A stretch of 64,000 nucleotides of DNA. It comes from Caprimulgus europaeus (Eukaryota; Chordata; Aves; Caprimulgiformes; Caprimulgidae). Each line of letters starts with the position of its first letter. Within the stretch, counting starts at the first letter, position 1. Made by a program: the position numbers and the translations under genes. Of the stretch, positions 24,771 through 36,032 are shown piece by piece. The stretch spans positions 2,278,001 to 2,342,000 of the forward strand of contig OU015540.1 of NCBI GenBank assembly GCA_907165065.1. Reading direction: 5' to 3'. The notes under the pieces are model-generated. The model did no database searches. It was not told the DNA's origin and worked only from the letters and a program-made list of their open reading frames with translations.

Positions 24771-27700
24771 TTCTCTGTGCTATGAAGAATTTCCATTTGG
24801 TCAGAATGCAAAACAGCTTTGCCAAAAGTGAGATTATTTAGGAGTTGGCAGTTACAGAACCTGCTATTTATTTAAGAAAATTAGATTTTTTAAAAAATAT
24901 ATATTTTTTTTAATTACATTTTTTTTTTTTTCTCACTGGGATGCGAGCAGATTGTGGGGATCCACGGCAGTGGGGTGTCCTTGGGAAGGGGAGATCCCAC
25001 ACTTGGGAATAAGGTGGACCCGTGTCTGAGTTCTGGGGTTCAGGATCTTGGGGAAAAGCGGAGCAGGGACTCTCAGTATTTGGATTTTTGGGGTGTTTTT
25101 GCACGTGGCTGGTGCAAGGAGCCCTGAGTGGCTGCCGTGAGCGTGCCCGGTCACTCAGTCACCTCCAACCCCCTCTGACAGAGACACCAAAGCTGGCAAG
25201 ATACCGAGCTCTTACAGGTCTTCTGAGAATCAATCTTTGGAGCATCTTGGTGATTTTAGAGGCCATTAAAACTCTAAAATTTCTGGGAAATATGTACAAG
25301 GGCTTGGACATTCCCCAGTCTAGAAATGCCGTTTACTGAGCCCCGTTCTCCCAAGCGCCGTGGAAGGGACCTCAGGGCTCATTTTCTGGGCATAGGAGAC
25401 ACAAGGATCCTCCACTTGGTGACCATGGGCTTGTCCATCCTTGTGTTGGTCACGACAAGCATAAAGGTGCTGTTTCATAAGGAAAAAAAACCACCACCAA
25501 CAACAACAAACCATTTTTGAAGAGACCAAGCCAGCAATAAACTCAAAATCCAGGGTGAGTAAATAAATTGTGACCAAAAATCTGTTGCTTCCTGCCCTTC
25601 TTTTCCATACCTCTCTTGATGAGCTGCATTTGGCAGGTTAAAAAGCACCTGAAATCCTTTATTAGCTTGTTCTAAGGGGATATAAACCATTGCTGGGAAC
25701 CAATAGAAAGCAGGTTACTAAAAGCCATGGTGACAGCTGCATACCAAAAGCAGACTAATAGCAGAGAGACAAAGGAATGGTAGAATAATCTGTAGCAAAA
25801 TAAAGATTTTAATAGCAATACCAAGTCTTCAGAGAGTGAATATGATCCAAAGCAAACCATACCTTTATATATGGGGATCTGGGAGAGGGAGGAAAAAAAA
25901 AAAAAAATCTCATTTTTTCCCCCCCTAAAACAAATTACTCCTCATGGAGCAGTTTCATATCTGCTGCTAAATTATTAAACTCCTTCTCCAGGGAAAAGAG
26001 ATAAAATAAACATCCACCATTTCAATTTTTTTTCATTACTGAAAGAGGTTTGGGTGAGTGGAAAAGCAGGCTGGCCATGAATAACCAGGCAATTGAAATA
26101 AAATCATCAGATGTTTGGTGATGCTGAGAAGATGTGGAGCCTTCAATAAATCAACAGCTTAAAACTGCTTAAATCAACCAAAAAAAAAACCTCCCAAAAA
26201 ATCATCTGACATGCAGTGGGCTCTTGGTGCCAAGTTTTCCCCAGTCAGTGTCTGGAGGAAGTGAGTTGTGATGCATTTGATGTAGGAGGTGAAGAATTTG
26301 TGTCTGAATGAAGCTGGAAGGGACAAAAAGAAGGAAATCAGCAGTAACTGAGATGGGATTATGTCATCCAGCACAGGGTATGGATCAGAGCATGTTTGGT
26401 CACACAAGTGAGCAGTAATGGCCAAGGAAGGCTGAGGGGTGTCCAACATGAATGGGATCACCCAGCTGGGATGGAGACCCACTCCATGCAGGGGTAGGGG
26501 TGGCTGCTCTCCTTGTGCCTGGCAGCAAAGCAAGAGCTGGAGGAAAACCCCAAGGGCATGTGAGGGCCATTCCATGCAGTATTCCCAGGGTCCTCCAAAC
26601 TTTCCCAGGCTGACTTGGCTCTTCTCAATCTTGCTTCCATGCCTGGAGTTTGCCAACTAAACCTGAAGGTCAGGAAGGAGATCCAGCAGTTCTGTGGTAG
26701 GTGACCAACTGGGAGAAGTGATCTGTGCAGATGAGCTTGCTGGTCCTGGCCAGATGGGAACTGGGAGAGATGGGAGAGGTGATAGATGTTTTGGGGGTTG
26801 TTTTGTCTCCCTATCACCCAGAGCAGCCACCTCCTTCCACACCTTGACCTTGCCTCCAGCTGCAGGATCCAGCCATGCAACCTGGGGCTGTGTTTCATGG
26901 GCTGGAGCTGTTTTTTTCCACCTCTTTTTGTATTCTGACTCATCATTGACTTCACTTGGAGTTGGCTCTGGGTCCTCCCACACAATACTAGAGCAGGAAC
27001 ACGAGAGGTTTGAGATTTCAGGTGGCAGCAGAAGACTGTGATTAGCTCTTACTGTACTGGGAAGCTGTCTCCACCTGTGGCTCTGTGAAGCACCTCTGCA
27101 CACCAGAGGCCAAACAAAGAAGGATGAGTCCTTCCCTTAGTCCATCACTTCTCCACTGTGTGTAGATGTTGCAGCACCAAAGACACCTCCCAAGGTCAAG
27201 CTCATCTGGGTTGTACTCTGGATTTGGGAAGTTTGGAGGTATTGGGTTTCCCAAGGACTTTGGAATGTGTGAGTATGGAGAGACACCCCAAATGTTTGCT
27301 TCCATGGTCAGAGTGTCTCAAAAAAACCCAAAACCCAACCCAAAATCTTTCAATTTTCCTTATCAGAAATCATCATGAAGCATTGAGATTCCCTGGGGAA
27401 GGCACCTGATTTCACCAGCAGAAGATCTTCCTGATGGCTTGATCAGATTTGTGCAAGACCACGTGAGAATTTGGCTTTCTGGATGCTTACCTGAAGGAAA
27501 ATTAAATCCTGCATGATTTGAAATTCACTTTTTCAATAGATGTGCCAAAAGCTTGAATGTTCAGCTTGGTTTCCATCAGCAACGTGATCAACGTGGTTTC
27601 CATGGGAAGTGGTTAGGGTGATCTTGACAGAGCATACCCTGAAAGCAATGTTGTTCATTCAAAGTGACATGGATGTGGTCATTCCAGGCAACAAATTCAG

Positions 27701-29288
27701 TCTCTATAGAGGAAATCTCATCTTTTCTCCTCATCCAGGTTATCCATTGAGCCACAACTTCTTAATAGTTCAGTCTGCAAGAAGAACCCTTGGTAGACAC
27801 CTGTTGTTTTTATGCTTTCCATCTCTCACCAAGTGTGTTTGGTCTTTCCTTGGGTGCTGTTACCACCACCACCTTGCAAATTCTGAATCAAATTGCCACC
27901 AAATGTACTTTCTCATTTGTTTTCTACAATTTAAGCTGGAAATTCTCTTTTCAGGGGTGTGGTAGGACACAGAAAAAGGGAATAAGAAGAGCAAATCCCT
28001 GGCAGTGGAATGAATATTTGAGTTTGAGCAGTACCTATCAATTCCCCAAGTATTGTACTAAAAAAAACAGGGAAACTTGATGGAAAAGGAAATTTTAGAC
28101 AGCTCTGAGGCTGAGTTGAACAGATTGAGTGAAAGGTAAATGGCACTGGGATAAAACAGCATTTTTTGATCTGGAATCAATACCATCAGGAAGTAGAAAC
28201 ATTTGCCATGAAGTGAGAAACAACACATGGTTATTTCATTATATTTACCTAATAAAGTACCTTTCTTTCATGTGGTATTAAAACAAGGTCTCATGTGGCA
28301 TTTAATAAAAGAAGGATGCTTGCAAATGCCTCGGCAGTTACAGAGGAATAGATGAGCAAGGTTCCCTTCCATTTTCTCCCTGTGACAGCGTCTGTGTTTT
28401 AGCACAGAGGAAATTGTCCTTCCCCTGCTGCCTTTATTGGGAAGATAAACAAATATTCTTGGTTTTTGCCTTATGCTGAGGAGAAATATTCCTCCTGCAT
28501 CCATGTGGCAGATCTGAAAGCAGTACGTGGTGAGTATAGCGCCCAATGTGCTGTTCCCACCATGGTTACAAGCCCCTGGACACCTCAGAGCCGTGCAGAG
28601 GAGGGCACAGAGAGCTGTAAATTCTCTGGTGGGTTTAAATCCCTTGTCAGGGTGAGACAGCAATGAGAAATGCTTGGGAAGTCAGGCTGGCTCCCTAGCT
28701 TTGATTGCCACGTGTGTGGGATCTCACAGGAGGAGCGTGGGCAGGAAAGTGATGGAAAGAGCATTTCCACCTCCACAAGGCATTTGATGAGGAATCAGGC
28801 TCTCCTTCGAAGGTGAAGGACCTGCTGTTGAGTCCTGGGGTTGTGTAAGTGGGGTGACACCCACCGAGGGCAGAGCTGTGATTGCAGAGGTGGGGACTGT
28901 GGGGATGCAGGATGCTCTTGGTCCACCCGATCTGGGTTGGGATCTTGATGTCTCTGATGCTGAGCCATGAGGGGTAACAGCATCCCAGCCAGGGAGATTA
29001 TAAGATGTGGTTATATTAGGGCAGTGCCAGCAGAAGGCTTGTCAGATAGGGCTGCTGGTGCATTGTGCAGGTTTCAGAACATTCCTACAGATTTATCTTC
29101 ATCAACGTGCCCTTAATCGCACACACATGTTGCTGGAGGTCTGACAAAGCCTTTCTTTCCCTTCAGTGAGTGCTGTCTCATGTGGGCAGGTGATGACCCA
29201 TACCTGTGCTGGTTGTCCTCTGTATTTCTCAGGTTAGTCAGTGGATAAAAGCCCTGCCTGGTCCTACACACCTGGAGAGTATTTCCCA

Positions 29289-29313
29289 GGGGTGGGGGTA
29301 GGGGAACGAAGGG
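29289..29313 (+). other. Canonical G-quadruplex motif
   Basis: Four G runs (4, 5, 4 and 3 bases) are separated by loops of 1, 2 and 6 bases, which meets the usual G3+N1-7 definition. No gene start is seen nearby, so a regulatory role is unproven. Confidence 0.7.
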
Positions 29314-29477
29314 TGTGTGGGCGACCGATGACCCGACCCCTGACCAGTGTCTGGGTTACCACCATCTCTCCCACACACCAGGTGGATGGTTCAGCATGAG
29401 CAGGAAGAAAGGCAGGGGCTGTGCAGTGAGGTCCTCCTCGAATGGTTTTTCAGGGAGGCAACACCTATTCCTTAATT

Positions 29478-29797
29478 CACAGAATCCCGGCACTGCCCGG
29501 GTTGGAAAAGCCCTTCAAGGTCATCGAGTCCAACCATGAACCCAACACTGACCTGTCCCCCACTAACCCATGTCCCTCAGCACTGTGTCTACACGACTTT
29601 TCAACCCCTCCAGGGATGGGGACTCCACCACTGCCCTGGGCAACCCCTTCCAATGCCTCAGAACCCTTTCAGCAAAGAAATTCTTCCTCACATCCCATCT
29701 CAACTGCCCTTGGTGCAACTTGAGGCCATTTCCTCTTGTCCTGTCCCTTGGTCCTTGGTTGAACAGACCCACCCCCACCTCTCTCCACCCTCCTTTC
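29478..29797 (-). repeat. CR1 LINE, 3' end, 5'-truncated
   Basis: Minus-strand CR1. The plus strand shows CACAGAATCCCGG, GGTTGGAAAAGCCCTTCAAG, CAGGGATGGGGACTCCACCA and AAGAAATTCTTCCTCACATC. On the minus strand the ORF2 tail reads through words such as [17 protein letters not shown] and [13 protein letters not shown]. It ends near 29797 and its subfamily differs from the other minus-strand copies. Confidence 0.92.
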
Positions 29798-31176
29798 ATT
29801 CTTGCTGCTCAGAGCTGGTTTTGACAGAAACATTTCAAAAACTGCATCTGGAAAACCTTCTTCCCCCAGTGCTCACTTCCACTTCCCACCACACTCATTC
29901 AGCGTCTGATGTGAATTATTACAACCCAGAGCTGCTTGTACCTTCTTGAGGTCCTGAGCATTTCCCAACCAGGTAGATCAAGCTCATACACGACCACCTT
30001 TGGGGATACACCACTCTGAACATGGCCAGGAGGAAAAGCCAAGACCTGACCTACACCAAGAAGACACTTGTGCAGATTTTTTCATCATTTCTAACCGTAG
30101 CCTATTACTAGAGAACCCCATCAGGGTGTGCAGGGAAGGATGAGACAACTGCTGAGCAGGAAAAAAACCAACTTTCATTTTCTTGGGGAGCCTGCAGCTG
30201 TCAGCTGAACTGCTGCATGTCCATAACAACAGCTGGAGAAGCCAAAAATGGGATGCTGACAGCAGGCTGCTGGTAAGGAACTGAGCAACTCCTGGATGGA
30301 TCGGTTACAGCCAGCACCTCGCAGATGCCACTTCCGTTAAAAAAAAAAATAAAATAAAATGGGGAGGGAAAAAAAAAACCCAACCCCAAACCTAAAACCA
30401 ACCCACAGATGGAAAAATTATTTGCTTGACATTGGAAATTCTTTTTGTTACATGAACCCTGACATGTGCTGCGCTATAAAAGGCAGGAGAGTGAGACAGG
30501 GGGAAAAAAAAAGGGAAACTAGAGGAAGAAACAATTCTCCGTGAACTTGCTTTTCACCTGTTGTCTCAGGACAGGGTGTCTGGGGGAGGAGCTGGGTGTC
30601 TGTGGTGCTGGTGACAAGACAGGGCTGTTGTTTTGATTCCAGGGACTCTTTTCCTCAGAAATGGTTACCAGAAGGATGGAGGTTTCTCCCAAGCATGCAG
30701 CTTTTTGTGTGCTGGCTTATACCGTAAGGAAATTGTCTGTTCTTCTCTAGGAAATCTAGTTCCAGCTCACCTTGGCATGAAAGAAGATTTGATAATGGGC
30801 TCTGATCTGTGTGCTCTGCTCATGCTCACCCAAATCATCTGCAGGCTGGAGAACAGGGTGGGAGAGAGGTGATGGAGCTGGAAGTGACGTAGCAGATATC
30901 GTGGTTCCAGCTGATGTCCCTGCAGGTCTCCTTGGGCCAATGTGCCTTGCAGCCACCTTGTCTGCTCTCTGCCTGAGACCCTGTGCAGGTCTGGATGTGC
31001 TGGAGGCATGCTGAGGGATGAAGGCACAGCAGGACCCTCAACCCTAATGCACACAGAGGCACAAGGCCGTGGGCCAGGGCACAGGTGACATCCTGCAGAC
31101 AAGGACATGGTGTGCCTACATGAAGAAAAATATCATTAAAACGTCCTTTTTACCAAAGGAGTCCCCCTGATGTGAA
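29798..31176. other. Non-coding stretch, no gene recognised
   Basis: About 1.4 kb. A-rich simple sequence at 30340-30380 and 30500-30515. The rest shows no gene or repeat signature that I can recognise. Confidence 0.6.
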
Positions 31177-31238
31177 GATGATCTTAACAGATGGTCTTTA
31201 AGGTCCCTTCCAACCCTAACTATTCTATGATTCTATGA
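31177..31238 (+). repeat. CR1 LINE, very short 3' fragment
   Basis: Only the terminal ~60 bases remain: TCTTTAAGGTCCCTTCCAAC followed by CTATTCTATGATTCTATGA. Very short 5'-truncated CR1 insertions are common. Confidence 0.88.
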
Positions 31239-31639
31239 AGATACCAGTATGATTTGTCAACATTGTACAGGAAATGTTCACAGTGAGCACATCTCAGATG
31301 GTTTCCAGGTCCAAAGTGCTTGCAAACACTTGCAGCTAATTAATCACTGATGTTTCTCATTGCTAGAGCTCATGTCAACATTTCAGTGCTTTGTCTGGTG
31401 CTTCTTTCCAACATAATCCCCTTAATCAAAGCTTCTCCCTTCCAGCACATGGCTCATCCGTGCACCCTCCCATGGTGGCTCCTCTGGCATAGCCACATTT
31501 GAACTCAAGCTGCAGCCAACACCTTTCACAACCTCCACTATTTCAGAGCAGAAATAGCCAAAAAGAAGTGTGGGACAAATTGTCACTGTGCAGAGATGGT
31601 GTCTGCATGGGCAGAAGGGGCCAAGAGCTGAGGAGGAGA
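31239..31639. other. Unique spacer
   Basis: Four hundred bases between two CR1 fragments. Nothing recognisable. Confidence 0.6.
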
Positions 31640-31931
31640 GGGTGAGGGAGGTCTTCTAGAAGAGATGGAGCCAGACTCTTCCCAGGCAGGAGGGAACAGG
31701 CACAGCTTGCAGTGGGATACGGAGTAGATGTTCCCAGAGAGAGTGGTTAAGTCCTGGTCCAGGGGCAGAAGAAAGCTGTGGAGTCTCCTTCCTCAGAGCT
31801 GTTTGACACTCATCCAGGTGAAGCCCTGGGCAATGTCACCTCACCTGAGGTTGTACCTGTTTTGAGCAGGAGGCTGGATTAGATACCTGCGAGGTCCTTT
31901 CTAACCTGTATTATTGTGTGCTTGTGTGACA
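31640..31931 (+). repeat. Old, diverged CR1 LINE 3' end
   Basis: The order of segments follows CR1: GAGATGGAGCCAGACTCTTC, a GGAACAGGCACAGCTTGCAG stretch, a GTGGAGTCTCCTTCCTCAGA segment, then TTTTGAGCAGGAGGCTGGAT, GATACCTGCGAGGTCCTTTC and a degraded TATTATTGTGTG tail. It is clearly more diverged than the other copies, and its frame is broken. Confidence 0.8.
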
Positions 31932-33343
31932 TTGGTCTTCTCTTCCATCTTCTACAATGCTTAAAAAAATCTCCTGAAAGCAAATCAGTGTGTATCCAAG
32001 CTGCCCAGCGGTCAGGATCTGGATGACAGCCCTAGAGCAGAGTGGACTTTGCTTATCTCCTCTCTCTCCTCTTCCTCCATCATTAGCATCTCTGTAGGAG
32101 CCTGACATTAATTCCCTTCAAACTTTCCAATTTGCAGATTGAAGTTTTTCCATGACAGACCTCAGCTTAGCCCTGGGTCCACTGCCCAGAGTCTGACACT
32201 GCCCATCCATCCATCCATCCATCCATCCATCCATCCATCCATCCATCCCACCTCCTCCACTCTGCTCCTTCATTTGAGCACGGGAAGCTGCCCAGCCCCC
32301 TCGCTCCAACGTGTCTCCCATCCGTGGAAGAGGTGGGTGGGCTGCAGGAGCTTCTGGCTGTTTTCTGGGGTGCAAAAAGACAATAAGTGAGGAAGGAGGA
32401 GGTGCAGAGGGAACTTTTGCTTCGATTTTCAGCCTCTCCATTAGAACAAGCTGGAAACATTTGCTGGTGGGAGAATGTTACTGGTGACAGGTCCTAAAAT
32501 AATTGTGGAGGTGACATGAGTGAGCGACACTGATAATGAACATGAGTTGGTGGAGCTGGCATAATTTCCTGCAGAGCTCTGTGGTCCCTGAGGATGCTTT
32601 TACACCCCCGCTGGGCCTCATTTAAGAGAAAGTTTGGAAGTTTGACTTCACCCTGAATCTACCCGGCTCGCTGGAACTTTTCCCGTTACTCTGATGGGAG
32701 ATAAACATTAACTCTTGGCTGATTTATATTGAGATTTAGTGTCTCACTATTTTTCAGTCCTCTGAGGAAACAGAATTCCACGGTGACTCACTTTCAGTGT
32801 CCCAAACAGGCACGTCCAGCGAGGTCAGGGACGAGACGTGCTGTGTCCTCACCCATCAGGGTGATCCCAGACGAGGTCACCTCTTTTTGGCAGGAGGGCA
32901 GGGACCATTTTCAACAAGGTGGAAGGAACAAACGTCACTTCTGATGGGTCATTTTGCTCACTGTTTTGACAATACAAATGTTGGGGAGGGAATTCAGCCT
33001 CTAAAAAGTGACTTATGGCCCCAGGGCTTTATTTTGGGTGAGAATTTTCAGGTGAGTTTGCAGCACAGATGGACACCTCCCTGTACTCACCTGTGGGTTA
33101 TTTTTCAGCTCAGATCAAGTCACTGAAGTGTTTTGGAAGGAACAAAACTCCCTGGTTTTGAAGAAGTGGTGGACACATTTTCTGAACAAATGGAGAAGAC
33201 CTTTGGTGTGTGACTGTGCAATTTAGAGATGACAGCAGACATCAGACTGAGATGGACCATGTCTCACCTAGCCTAGGAATTTCCCTGCTCTTTGGGTTGT
33301 GAGCCATCAAGGATTTGAGATGTAGGTCCAAACTCCAACCTGG
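31932..33343. other. Non-coding stretch with (CCAT)n microsatellite
   Basis: No gene recognised. The microsatellite at 32203-32248 is listed separately. The segment 32460-32720 has no repeat similarity and a mixed-composition, TAAT-containing texture seen in conserved non-coding DNA, but this is only an impression. Confidence 0.5.
32203..32248 (+). repeat. (CCAT)n microsatellite, about 11-12 units
   Basis: Perfect CCAT repeats over about 46 bases. On the minus strand it reads as ATGG repeats and yields an artefactual Trp-Met-Asp-Gly peptide. Confidence 0.95.
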
Positions 33344-33433
33344 TGTCCTGGTGTGTAGCTGGGACAGAGCTGGTTTCTTTCCAGTGCTGGGGTTTGGGTT
33401 CAGCTGGGATTTGTTAGGAGAGAAACACTGAGG
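33344..33433 (+). mobile_element. LTR stub (5' end of an avian ERV LTR)
   Basis: Starts TGTCCTGGTGTGTAGCTGGG and continues GCTGGGGTTTGGGTTCAGCT and GGGATTTGTTAGGAGAGAAA. This matches, in the opposite orientation, the outer end of the solo LTRs at 38367-38982 and 39921-40555. Only the first ~90 bases of U3 are present; the rest is deleted or the insertion was broken. No internal retroviral genes adjoin it. Confidence 0.8.
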
Positions 33434-35353
33434 GGCTGCCACACTGGAGTCGCTTGGGGAGCTCATGACTCAACGTGGTGATCTGCTGCTTTATCACACA
33501 CCAAAAAGAGATCTCTTCAGAATCAAGTTCCTCTTGTACAGTAGATGTGCACCAAGTCCAGCAATAGGCTGCACCTGTTCTTGCTTTAGCTCTTTCCATG
33601 AGCTTCCAGTCCTGCTGTTTGTACCACCTGAAACAGAGGTTTTTGGTGACACAGAGCAGGAAATAAGTGTACATTTTGCTAAAGAAATCAGCTGGACAGT
33701 AAGTGAGCAGCCCTCTGGGGCTTTGCATAAGGCACATATACATCCCTTCTGTGCTAACCCAGGGAGGACACCCAGCCTCCCCCCTCCTGAAGATGACATT
33801 ACATTTTCCAGGAAGCTAAATTGAGAGAGAAGTCCATGTCTCCTCTGAGACTGGTGTCTTAACCCAGCACAGAGACTGGATGTGCATGAGAGAGGTTTTG
33901 GATGTGTGGATGTGTCACCTTTACACCTTCCCTTGGAGAACTGAGGCATCACTGTCAACTCTGATGGCAGGTGAGGTAGAGGTAGGGAAGCAGCTGGAGG
34001 AGGGACACCAGCCAAGTCCTCTTGCACAAGTGGGATGAGAATATTTCTGCTGAGCTTTCCTCCACATGCAGCCAGGGCAGGAGAGGTGTCTGGATGGTCT
34101 TGAGGACTGGGTCCCTTCTGTCACATGTGATGTGCTCCTCTGCCACCAGCTCAGCTTCAAATAGACCCTAAGCAAGGCGATGGCAGTTGTCCCCTCTTCA
34201 CATCCAAAGTGTTTCCATCACACTAATGAAATCACTGACAATGTCAAATTTCTCCTGTGACTCTGCCTGTGACAAGCCCTCTCAATGCACTAAAGCTTTC
34301 CAACCTTATTTTTTTCAGATAATTTAGAATTTTTCCCTAAACTAATTAAGTCACTAACTAATTTTCTGACCCTTTCCTTTTCATCTAGGAATTAATTTTA
34401 CAGAGAGAATTACAAGCCACCCTCTACTTTTCTTTTCTGTGTGTTTCCTCTAAAAGCATCATAATTAGAGATCTTCAGCTTTAACGCCTCCAGATGATTG
34501 CAAATGAGTGATGCCTCCATAATGAAGAACCTAATCATCACGTTATCGACCTTTCTTATTTCTAGAGAAACTGGAAAGAAATGATGGTGTACTTCATTTA
34601 CAGAACTCTCAACATAAAGTATGAAGGGTTTGGAACTAATTTCTTTCTTTTTTCCATGTGTACCTCCCATGTATATCACAAACACTCAATTTACAGAGAG
34701 TGTTGTTGGAAAAATGTTGCCAAAAGCAATTTTGTTCGCTTCGTTTTTCACCTGGCGGAGGTGTCACCGTTTGGTAAAATGCATGGATCCTCAGGAATAA
34801 TTGCTTCTTGCTCTTCTTTGCTTGTGATAAAAGCAATTAATAAAATTGATTGAGTTTTTTTTCTTGTTAGAGATAAGGAAAAGCATTCACATGGTGCTGG
34901 CACAGAAGTTATCTCCAGGAGGGCACTGTGGCCCCTTGATCGTAAGAGGTTTTTCAGTGCACGCTGCAAATCTGGGAGCTATTATAGATCTTTGTTCCCC
35001 TCTAGTGGCATATCCACAAAAAAACATCTCAGAGTCCAAACTGCTTCTTCCTCAGGGGTCAGATCTTTTTTCCTGCACAGCCAAGGCTCACTCTTTGCTT
35101 CTCTAGGCTCTGGGTTCAAATATCGAGGTGACAAACTCACACGTCACCATGGGCATTGGAGGCATTTCCAGCTGCCAGTCCAGCCAGGATGAGCATGGGC
35201 ATCACAACACGCTGTCTTGGATGAGATTTGCCTGTCAGTCACTGTAGCAGGAAACCAGAAGTCATTGGGAGTCACAGAAGAAGACTTATTAATGGAGAAG
35301 AGGAGCAGCTTACCAGGATCAGCATCACCTGCCTTGAGGTGGTGCTGGGTTTG
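33434..35353. other. Non-coding stretch between LTR fragments
   Basis: A minus-strand frame of 177 codons (33494-34027) and an overlapping one of 109 codons (33414-33743) are open but have no recognisable domain, and plus-strand frames overlap them. The part at 34300-34640 is AT-rich, with TTAATTA-type words and no repeat similarity. No gene is supported. Confidence 0.5.
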
Positions 35354-35616
35354 TGTCCTGGTTTTAGCTGTTTTTTTCTGCTTAGCAGCCAGAATAACGC
35401 TGTGTTTTGGATTTACTGTGGGATTTGGTATGAGAAGGATGTTGATAATATCCTGATGTTTTTAGTAGTTGCTAAGAAATCAAGGACTTTTCAACTTCCC
35501 ATGTTTTGCTGGTGTGCAGGCAGGAGGGAGTGTAGCCAGAGTAACGGATCTAAACTGGCCTTTGGCTGTGCCAGTGGGATATTCCATATCACATAACATC
35601 ATGTTCAGTATATAAA
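35354..35616 (+). mobile_element. Truncated ERV LTR, U3 portion with TATA box
   Basis: Begins TGTCCTGGTTTTAGCTG and continues TGCTTAGCAGCCAGAATAAC, GCTGTGTTTTGGATTTACTG, TGTTGATAATATCCTGATGT and GGGATATTCCATATCACATA. This is the order seen in the U3 of a common avian ERV LTR family, ending in a TATATAAA box at 35609-35616. Homology stops just after the TATA box, so R and U5 (polyadenylation region) are missing. No internal coding region follows. It could in principle act as a promoter, but activity is unknown. Confidence 0.75.
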
Positions 35617-35806
35617 TGAAGGTTGTAAAAGATTTATCTTTTTTTTTTAAGGTTTTGTGGCAATTCTGGCTAAGCTGACTCCAGAATTCCCCAAATACCA
35701 GCTTTGGCTTTAACTCCACCAGCAAAACTGAAGGAGATAAAAGCCCATGGTACCTCTTCTTCCCTTTGCAGGCAGCTTTCACCCTCATCTGCACTCCTGT
35801 GTGTGT

Positions 35807-35887
35807 GCTGGTGTCACCATGTGCCCATGTCACAATGAGCTGGCTCCACCATGAGCTGGTGTCACCGTGTCCTGGTGTCACCAGGTG
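35807..35887 (+). repeat. Degenerate GTGTCACC-word minisatellite
   Basis: Repeated words CTGGTGTCACC and CATG/GAGCTGG occur at uneven spacing over about 80 bases. It looks like an eroded tandem array. Confidence 0.6.
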
Positions 35888-35992
35888 GCTTATCTTCAGG
35901 AAAGAGTGTGTGCTGGCACTTGTGCAAGTGGGGACGTGTCCTCTGCCACTGGCATTCGGTTCAGCCCTTGGTCTTTGGTGATAACCAGGAGC

Positions 35993-36032
35993 GACTCAAC
36001 ACTGACTTTTCAGACTCAACACTGACTTTCCA
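35993..36032 (+). repeat. 20-bp tandem duplication
   Basis: GACTCAACACTGACTTTTCA is present twice in direct tandem, with a single difference in the second copy. Confidence 0.85.

Larger units (their letters stand above)
20645..29477. other. Non-coding stretch with MIR relic
   Basis: Nearly 9 kb with no recognised gene. Open frames of up to 175 codons (minus strand, 26458-26985) coexist with open frames on the opposite strand and in other minus-strand frames (26174-26656, 26657-27103), which is typical of chance frames in GC-richer sequence. A MIR relic at 23840-24020 and simple repeats at 24303-24370 and 24700-24770 are listed separately. Confidence 0.55.

Noticed and set aside
26174..27103. 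Cluster of long minus-strand frames (160, 175 and 148 codons)
   Set aside because: They lie in different frames and overlap each other and a plus-strand frame; no family similarity or splice structure. GC-richer DNA lowers stop frequency.
28515..28545. Strong donor-like GTGAGT sites (also near 25557, 33051 and 43260) as exon ends
   Set aside because: Several GGTGAGT words are expected by chance in 64 kb, and none has a convincing coding exon and acceptor upstream.
32118..32460. Minus-strand Trp-Met-Asp-Gly repeat peptide
   Set aside because: Pure translation of the (CCAT)n microsatellite.
33494..34027. 177-codon minus-strand open frame
   Set aside because: No recognisable domain, overlapping frames open on the same strand (33414-33743) and the opposite one (33465-33824), and a Ser/Cys-rich composition typical of chance frames.
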